The notes beneath the pieces are model-generated. The model searched no databases. It was not told the origin of the DNA and saw only the letters and a program-made list of their open reading frames with translations. A stretch of 10,246 nt of DNA from an uncultured Spirochaetaceae bacterium (GTDB lineage Bacteria; Spirochaetota; Spirochaetia; Treponematales; Treponemataceae), in assembly GCA_902797925.1 (NCBI GenBank), contig CADBUT010000168.1, forward strand, positions 1-10,246. Direction: 5' to 3'. The position numbers and the translations under genes are program-made. Every line of letters starts with the position of its first letter. The stretch's first letter is position 1. Below, in pieces: positions 5,056-10,246 of the stretch.

Positions 5056-7875
5056 ATGAGAAAGACTTATTTACTCCTTTTAGCTGCTGTTGCGGCAATA
5101 ACCGTATTTACAGGCTGCAAAAAAGAAAATGCAAAAACAGAAGAACCACCTTCAATTTCTAATGAAGAGCTGGCTATGGCAGAAGTCAAACTGCCTGAAC
5201 CGGTTGCAGAAGTAGAAACTTCGGGTTTTACGCTGGATGATTTTAAGGCAAACAAAGACGGCGTAAAGGCAGAAGCCCACAAGAAATATCTTACAGACGC
5301 GCTTTCCTTCCTGCCAGTACCGAAACCTGCACAGCAGAACGACAGCACAGCCGTTGTAGTTTCAACAAAATGCAAGCTATACCCGGTTCAGTCTGTTTCA
5401 ACAGATAAAGAAGCAGAAAACTTAAAAGACGGCATAGAAATTCCAATCGGAACAGTTCTGAACATCTCTCAAGACAAAGACAAAATAAGTTCAACCGGTA
5501 AAGAAGAATGGTACTGCGGTATGTTCAATTATGAGAACAACTGGAACTGGTTTTACAAGACCGAATACGAAGGACAGAAAGGCATTGTATTCGGCGCAGA
5601 TTTGTTCTTTGGCAATACAGACCGCAACAATATTTTAAGCCTCTTATACAAAAGTAATGGAAGATTCGACAATTTCTACCCGATATGCGGTTATGATCCG
5701 ATTTCGCCGGAACTTCAGACAAGTCTGCACACAAATAGAATTGCGCTCCAGGAAGTTGCAAAAGACGAATATTGGCTTAGTGCAGACAAACCGGACGACA
5801 TGCTTTCTTTGTACATGAATCATACAAAGAGCAATCCTTTTGGCTGGTCTTATTCTTCTATGGGAAGCGGACTTACACCACTCTTTATAACGACTGATCT
5901 CTTTGCACATTCGCAGCATCGTATTTTTGACGCAATGCTTCAGCATGTAGAAGAAACCGTTTTTATAGACAAGCTTATAAGCGTATGCGACAGCTATATT
6001 GCAAAACTCACCGAATTGCGCGATTCAACAATCGATTCAGCTGAAAACATCAGCAAAAAGACAACAGACGGCACAACAGCAAACAGCATCGTAATCAGCT
6101 CAAGCGAGACAATCGAAAAGGCTATTCTTTATTTTCAGACAGCGCGTGTACTTCTTGAGCTTGCACCGCCAAAACAGGAACAAAAAAACTATTACGATGG
6201 GGAAGAAAAAGAGCCGGAAGTAGACAAAGCCGCAATTCTTGCAAAATATCCTGAAAGTGTACAGAAAGAAATTGCGCTTATGGATGCGGCAGCCGGTTTC
6301 GGCGATTCAGAAGTTCTTGCCTTTTCAGACGGAGTAAAATACACAGAAGATTATTCGCAATATAAACCGCGCGGTCATTACACAAAAAATGAACGCCTAA
6401 AGGCATATTTCCGCACAATGATGTGGTTCGGCAGAATTAACTTCAATATTGCCGACCCTGATTCACTTAAAGGCGATCCAAACAAACCTTTGAACGACTC
6501 ACAAATTCTGGGGCTGCGAATGACACCGATTTCTCTGCTTGTTACAGATTTGACCACAAAAGACGAAGCTCTTTTCAACACTTGGCGCGATCTTTTTGAC
6601 CCGGTAACAAGCTTAATCGGCAAATCTGACGACCTGAGCTTTTTAGATATTATGCCTTTATGGCAGGAAGAAAATGTCACGGACATTCTTGCATGGATTA
6701 CAGACAAAGAAAATATCATAAAATTTGCAGAAAAAGCCCAAACCAGACTTGAACCGCCTGCAATTTCAGGTAACAGCATCTTTCAGGCAAATCAGGCTGA
6801 CGCAAGCGGTAACCCGGCAATGGGCTGGCGTCTTTTCGGACAGCGTTTCACTTATGATTCTTGGATTCATCAGAAAGTTTCGCCTCCGCGTCTTTATTCA
6901 AGAGACATGGTTATGGGTCTTGATATCATGAAAGCGTTCGGCTCACATACAGCAGATCTTTATCTCCGCGACGAGTATGAAGCACACGATGAATTAAAGC
7001 CCAAACTCAACGAACTTGAACAGTTCTTTGCAAGCAAAGACGAAAAATTCTGGACAGGCACATATTACAACATGATTCTGTTTGAGACTGCTGCACAGTC
7101 ACGCTTTGAACCGGGCTCAGGCTTTTACTTTACAGAAACACCTAAATGGGCGGTCAAATCTATGCTTGCTTCTCATGGAACATGGGCAGAGCTCAGACAC
7201 GATACAATCCTTTATGTAAAACAGGTTTACGGCGAACGCGCAGGCGGCGGCGACGAGGTCGACCCGACATACCGCGCAGAAAAGCTTCCGCAGACAGTGC
7301 ACTATATTGAGCCGAATATTCCGTTCTTTGAAGGTTTCAGAATTGCAAATGCTCTGCTTGCAGAAACTTACGCCCATTACGGACTTTACGATGACAAGGC
7401 AAAAGAAGCTATAAACGGACTTCAGAAACTGGCCGACAGGGCGCTTGAAATTGCAAAACTTGAGCTTAACGACCAGCCTGTGCCTGAAGAACAGCTCGCA
7501 TGGATTTCAACTATTCCTTCGGAACTTGTAAAATATGTTATGGTCTACGAAAACCGTTTCGGTTATTCAGATTCCGACGACCAGTTCAAGATGGCAGTTA
7601 TCGCTGATGTCTACACAAACTCTGATCTCCAGATGGTGCTCGAAACAGGTGTCGGTATTCCGTACCGCATTTATGTTGCCCTCAACGACGGACAGGGCGG
7701 CAAGCGCATTGCAGTAGGCTACACATTCAGCTACTACGAGTTTCCGCACCCGATGGAAGACCGCCTCACGGACGAAGCTTGGAAAGAGGCTGTCTACAGC
7801 GGTCAGCCGCTTGATTCGTTCAAGCCGTTCTGGAGCCAGAATCAGACTTTGAGAGCGTCGGGCTTTGGTAACTAA
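5056..7875 (+). CDS. DUF3160 family lipoprotein with SH3-like N-terminal region
   Basis: A 939-residue exported lipoprotein. The signal peptide MRKTYLLLLAAVAAITVFTG ends at a lipobox with Cys21, so the mature protein is lipid-anchored facing the periplasm or cell surface. Residues ~106-184 (CKLYPVQSV through GIVFGADLF) look like an SH3-like beta barrel: a start with a chemical or wall-sensing flavour, NLKDGIEIPIGTVLNI, and WYCGMF then GQKGIVFGADLF. The remainder fits the DUF3160 family, with YKPRGHYTKNERLKAYFRTMMWFGR (~436-460), EPNIPFFEGFRIANALL (from 752) and the C-terminal GVGIPYRIYVALND with GYTFSYYEFPHPM (from 865). The function of DUF3160 is not known, and no catalytic set can be named. 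It overlaps the next gene by 11 bases. The family call is from recalled motifs and is fairly secure; the SH3-like reading is tentative. Confidence 0.88.
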   Translation: MRKTYLLLLAAVAAITVFTGCKKENAKTEEPPSISNEELAMAEVKLPEPVAEVETSGFTLDDFKANKDGVKAEAHKKYLTDALSFLPVPKPAQQNDSTAVVVSTKCKLYPVQSVSTDKEAENLKDGIEIPIGTVLNISQDKDKISSTGKEEWYCGMFNYENNWNWFYKTEYEGQKGIVFGADLFFGNTDRNNILSLLYKSNGRFDNFYPICGYDPISPELQTSLHTNRIALQEVAKDEYWLSADKPDDMLSLYMNHTKSNPFGWSYSSMGSGLTPLFITTDLFAHSQHRIFDAMLQHVEETVFIDKLISVCDSYIAKLTELRDSTIDSAENISKKTTDGTTANSIVISSSETIEKAILYFQTARVLLELAPPKQEQKNYYDGEEKEPEVDKAAILAKYPESVQKEIALMDAAAGFGDSEVLAFSDGVKYTEDYSQYKPRGHYTKNERLKAYFRTMMWFGRINFNIADPDSLKGDPNKPLNDSQILGLRMTPISLLVTDLTTKDEALFNTWRDLFDPVTSLIGKSDDLSFLDIMPLWQEENVTDILAWITDKENIIKFAEKAQTRLEPPAISGNSIFQANQADASGNPAMGWRLFGQRFTYDSWIHQKVSPPRLYSRDMVMGLDIMKAFGSHTADLYLRDEYEAHDELKPKLNELEQFFASKDEKFWTGTYYNMILFETAAQSRFEPGSGFYFTETPKWAVKSMLASHGTWAELRHDTILYVKQVYGERAGGGDEVDPTYRAEKLPQTVHYIEPNIPFFEGFRIANALLAETYAHYGLYDDKAKEAINGLQKLADRALEIAKLELNDQPVPEEQLAWISTIPSELVKYVMVYENRFGYSDSDDQFKMAVIADVYTNSDLQMVLETGVGIPYRIYVALNDGQGGKRIAVGYTFSYYEFPHPMEDRLTDEAWKEAVYSGQPLDSFKPFWSQNQTLRASGFGN

Positions 7876-8830
7876 GCTTAAAATTGCAGTGGTCTGCTTT
7901 ATGGCAGCCATTGCAATTTCAATTTTTTTTATAAAAACTGAAGCTACCGCTCCCAAACTACAGGCTGTACCGGGGGCAGTTCTTCCAAAAGAAATAAGAG
8001 AATCTGTAAAAGCAAGATTTTACTGCGAAGATACAGACGAAAAGCATCTTTTGCCCACAACCAAAATCCAAAAAGAAAATTCACTTTCCCCAAGCGCAAC
8101 GCCTGTTGCAGGCATTGTAAGCCACCACATTCTGGCACACACCCAGATTGACGCATGGTTTACCGAGCTTGCAGCGCACAGACCGGATATTTCTACGTTT
8201 TTGGTTTTATCACCTTCTCACTGGGATCTTTCAACAGGCTTTTTTTCAGTTACTTTCGGTTCGTGGGTCGTTTCCGGCAATGCAGGCGCGGCAGATGATG
8301 CACAGCAGCTTGTCGCCACAGACATTGAGCGTGAGAACAAGCTTAAAGAAGCTTTAGACGCAAACATTGACGATGCTGCTTTTGCAGGAGAGCACGGCGT
8401 TTCGGCTCTTGCGCCATATATAAAGAAGTATTTTCCAAATGCAAAGATTGCAGCCGTTATTTACAGCGGAGAATCACCGGTCAACCAGCCGCTTGCAGAA
8501 AAACTTTACAATGCCGTAAGCGGCTGTACCGGTTCATCAAATTCAGAGAATGAAGGTGTTTTTCTTCTGGTTTCATCAGATTTTTCGCACCACCAGAACT
8601 TAGCAAAAACAAAAGCGTGTGACGGAAGAAGCCGCCTCTTTTTAGAAAATCCGTCTGAACAGTCCTGGATTCTAGCCGTCTGCGACAACCGCCCCGCGAT
8701 GTATCTTTTAGACAAGTTTCTGCCCGAAGACGCGCAAACGACAATCCTTTACAACACCAACTCTTACGAGCTTTGCCACGAAGCACCAGACGACATAACA
8801 AGCTACTTCTTCTGCTTCTTCAGCAAATAG
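7865..8830 (+). CDS. Membrane-anchored Memo-family protein (AmmeMemoRadiSam system protein B)
   Basis: A 321-residue member of the Memo family, related to extradiol-dioxygenase folds. Candidate metal ligands match the Memo pattern: His87/His88 in GIVSHHILAH, His119 in LSPSHWD and Cys273 in AVCDNRPAMYLL; EHGVSAL (Glu176-His177) and SSDFSHH (Asp239, His242-243) are further family marks. Residues 1-24 form a positively charged start and a hydrophobic stretch (KLKIAVVCFMAAIAISIFFIK), a signal anchor or uncleaved signal. I chose the TTG at 7865 because it keeps the Lys-rich start of this segment; GTG at 7889 or ATG at 7901 would cut into it. The TTG lies inside the end of the DUF3160 gene, giving an 11-base overlap. 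Partner AMMECR1 and radical-SAM genes are not in the window. Its role is unknown. Confidence 0.86.
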   Translation: MVTKLKIAVVCFMAAIAISIFFIKTEATAPKLQAVPGAVLPKEIRESVKARFYCEDTDEKHLLPTTKIQKENSLSPSATPVAGIVSHHILAHTQIDAWFTELAAHRPDISTFLVLSPSHWDLSTGFFSVTFGSWVVSGNAGAADDAQQLVATDIERENKLKEALDANIDDAAFAGEHGVSALAPYIKKYFPNAKIAAVIYSGESPVNQPLAEKLYNAVSGCTGSSNSENEGVFLLVSSDFSHHQNLAKTKACDGRSRLFLENPSEQSWILAVCDNRPAMYLLDKFLPEDAQTTILYNTNSYELCHEAPDDITSYFFCFFSK

Positions 8831-8906
8831 TGTTTCGCCTTTGGATTTATCTACACTCTTAGAATAATCTAGCGAAACGACCAAGTTTACGCAAAGCGTA
8901 AACTTG
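8830..8906. repeat. Palindromic intergenic repeat, copy 2 (inverted relative to copy 1)
   Basis: Read on the - strand it aligns over its length with 1611-1686. One hairpin is a perfect 11-bp palindrome, CAAGTTTACGC/GCGTAAACTTG (8882-8892/8896-8906) with a 3-nt loop. The other has arms GTTTCGC (8832-8838) and GCGAAAC (8872-8878). The left edge coincides with the last base of the Memo-like gene's TAG stop. The perfect stem may stop transcription between the convergent genes, though no T run follows. Confidence 0.8.
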
Positions 8907-8920
8907 TAACTGGTGCACAA

Positions 8921-9019
8921 CGTCCGTCTTTGCGAGGAGCGCAAGCGACGAAGCAATCTACTTCAAAAGTTGTTGCACACCATTAGATTGCTTCGCCTTC
9001 GGCTCGCAACGACGACGGG
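8921..9019. repeat. Second palindromic repeat (GCGAGGAGCG/GAAGCAATCT type)
   Basis: A long imperfect inverted repeat: CGAAGCAATCTA (8949-8960) pairs with TAGATTGCTTCG (8984-8995), and TTGCGAG (8930-8936) with CTCGCAA (9003-9009). A small side hairpin TTGCG/CGCAA (8930-8934/8940-8944) is an alternative. The pattern of a GCGAGGAGCG block, a GAAGCAATCT block and their mirror image is a widely distributed intergenic palindrome in many bacteria, as I recall it. It starts 14 bases after the preceding repeat and ends just before the stop of the convergent - strand gene. Confidence 0.78.
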
Positions 9020-9025
9020 CTTAAG

Positions 9026-9625
9026 CTAGTCGGTCAAAAACTCGCCGGTAGTTTTTGTGGTTCTATTGCTTTCGTTATAATCAAGAATTTCAAGCTTCTT
9101 GATGCGGGCAACGTAATACTTTTTCGGTTTTGAACGTGAAAGGTCATCGTCTACATAAGTGTAGATTCTATCCGTATAAATATTGAAATAGCCTACATAA
9201 CCTTTTGGTATTGTCTCTTCGATTTGCTTGAGCAGCTTCTTGCTTATAACAAAAAAGAGCGAGACTTTCTCATAAGGTTCTGCCCAGAATGTCGGGCGCT
9301 GCGTCAAAGAAGACACCGAAATGCGGTAATAGCCTTCAAAAGGCTCACCGGCTTCCGGCGAAATAGACGCGTCAAGAATCTTTACTCTTTTTCCGTTATA
9401 CTTTTCATAAGAATTATAGAACTTGGTAAAAGAAACTTCTGACATGCTGCTACGTTTTTCTTTTTCAAGCGCAAAAAGCACAGTATGCAGAGTGTTTATT
9501 GTTTCTTGAATTTCACCTTCTTCATAGGAATCGCGAGCCTCGTCAAGCAAATCCATGATTTCATCAGCTGAAACTGTGTTCACAATAAAAACAGCCAAAA
9601 CTACAAGAAAAATCTTTTTTAACAT
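9026..9625 (-). CDS. Exported protein of unknown function
   Basis: A 199-residue protein with a Sec signal peptide: MLKKIFLVVLAVFIVNTVSA, with likely cleavage after Ala20 (VSA-DE). No lipobox Cys is present, so it is probably periplasmic and soluble. The mature N-terminus (21-57) is acidic and helical and looks like one TPR-like helix pair. It is followed by a beta-rich region beginning FTKFYNSYEKYNGKRVKILDA and containing repeated short strands, reminiscent of an OB-like fold. The C-terminus is charged. I do not recognise the family. The ATG complement at 9623-9625 has a strong ribosome binding site (GGAGGGA, complement of 9628-9634). The -10 candidate on the - strand (complement of 9654-9659) is weak. 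Its neighbour upstream on the same strand is the phosphatase-type gene, 79 bases away. Confidence 0.85.
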   Translation of the reverse strand: MLKKIFLVVLAVFIVNTVSADEIMDLLDEARDSYEEGEIQETINTLHTVLFALEKEKRSSMSEVSFTKFYNSYEKYNGKRVKILDASISPEAGEPFEGYYRISVSSLTQRPTFWAEPYEKVSLFFVISKKLLKQIEETIPKGYVGYFNIYTDRIYTYVDDDLSRSKPKKYYVARIKKLEILDYNESNRTTKTTGEFLTD

Positions 9626-9704
9626 ACTCCCTCCAAGGGTTAATTTAATACATATAGTATCGACCCTTTTTGCACTAAAAGCAATCCACTTGAATTGAAA
9701 AATT

Positions 9705-10246
9705 CTAACGCAAATGTATTTCAGCTTTTAGCGCCAGATGGTCAGACAAGCCGTTTCCCGAATAAAGCTTATAAGCATTCGGCGTGCCGTCATAGCGCAC
9801 AAACATGCGCCCGTTTACGGTTCCGCAGAAGCCGAACCTGTACTTTTCTGAAAACAAGAAAATATGATCTATCTGCTCCCAATTGTCTCTAAAAAAATAA
9901 GAGCCTTCATCAACGTCCGCCGTTTTAAACCAGACAGATTCAGCCTCTTCTGTGGAATTATTAGTGCAGAACAAGATTTTCCGGCTTTCTCTGTCAATTT
10001 CAAATTCGGCGGTTGTCTGGTTAAAGTCACCGGCTGCAATTATGAGCGAATTTCCGGCAGATTCTTTTTTTAGCTGAGAAACACATTCAGCAAGCAGCCT
10101 GTTCTGGCACTGCCTTATAATTTTGCCTGTCTCTCCGCCAGAAGCCTTTGACTTCCAATGATTCACAAGAACAGCTGTGTCCTTTCCGCCGGCTTTTACA
10201 TGAATTTCGAGAACAGGACGCAGGCTTTCGGGCGGTATTCCAGGCA
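9705..10246 (-). CDS. Endonuclease/exonuclease/phosphatase family protein, C-terminal part (5' end outside window)
   Basis: The frame is open through the right edge and about 179 residues are visible. The GTG complement at 10164-10166 is not the start: the residues before it (RPVLEIHVKAGGKDTAVLV) continue the conserved strand leading into NHWKSK. The family marks are NHWKSKASGGE, AAGDFNQ (the catalytic Asp/Asn), WEQIDHIF and the closing SDHLAL with the catalytic Asp-His. These fit a metal-dependent phosphodiesterase of the DNase I-like/EEP fold, which acts on nucleic acids, phosphoinositides or other phosphoesters. The NHWKSK form is common in secreted or membrane-linked members; whether this one has a signal peptide cannot be seen. 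The substrate cannot be told from this part. Confidence 0.9.
   Translation of the reverse strand, partial: PGIPPESLRPVLEIHVKAGGKDTAVLVNHWKSKASGGETGKIIRQCQNRLLAECVSQLKKESAGNSLIIAAGDFNQTTAEFEIDRESRKILFCTNNSTEEAESVWFKTADVDEGSYFFRDNWEQIDHIFLFSEKYRFGFCGTVNGRMFVRYDGTPNAYKLYSGNGLSDHLALKAEIHLR

Noticed and set aside
7889..7903. GTG 7889 or ATG 7901 as start of the Memo-like gene
   Set aside because: Both would remove the Lys-rich start of the hydrophobic anchor; neither has a better ribosome binding site than the TTG at 7865.
7567..7956. Open frame on the - strand across the DUF3160/Memo junction
   Set aside because: Lies opposite two convincing genes and has no start signal or recognisable motif.
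8830..9020. CRISPR array
   Set aside because: The repeats are single palindromes of two different kinds, without regular direct repeats and spacers.
9695..10073. Open frames on the + strand opposite the phosphatase-type gene
   Set aside because: The - strand frame carries clear family motifs throughout, so the + frames are shadows.

Overview
The window reads as a chromosomal segment of a spirochaete, most likely a host-associated Treponema. This rests on the moderate G+C, the long DUF3160-type lipoprotein, the cytidylate-kinase-like protein, the style of the proteins and the many small palindromic intergenic repeats. It is inference from general familiarity, not a database match.

Layout. 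(1) Positions 2-298 carry the C-terminal part of a cytidylate-kinase-like protein on +. (2) It is followed by a compact element (335-409) of three abutting hairpins closed by a short outer stem. (3) A promoter overlapping a 16-bp-period repeat leads into a six-helix membrane diguanylate cyclase (550-1575). (4) After it lies one copy of a ~76-bp palindromic repeat, then a good promoter and a tight operon: gmd, fcl (GDP-mannose to GDP-L-fucose) and rnhA (RNase HI). The rnhA product has an N-terminal tail with a perfect beta-clamp-binding pentapeptide. (5) A convergent small helical protein of unknown function (4850-4425, -) may be translated from a nearly leaderless mRNA. (6) Divergent from it, an extended -10 promoter drives a 939-residue DUF3160 lipoprotein, which overlaps by 11 bases a membrane-anchored Memo-family protein (AmmeMemoRadiSam protein B). 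(7) Positions 8830-9020 hold two different palindromic repeats back to back; the first is an inverted, diverged copy of the repeat at 1611-1686. (8) On the - strand follow an exported protein of unknown function (9625-9026) and the C-terminal part of an endonuclease/exonuclease/phosphatase family protein that runs off the right edge.

How the genes work together. gmd and fcl form a complete two-step route to GDP-L-fucose for surface glycans. rnhA appears to be carried along as a housekeeping passenger. The DUF3160 and Memo-like genes look translationally coupled and both products are predicted to sit at the membrane, so a shared envelope role is plausible but unproven. No CRISPR array, tRNA, rRNA, transposase or prophage gene is visible. 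The most notable items are the clamp-binding tail on RNase HI, the two small structured repeat families, and the DUF3160/Memo pair.
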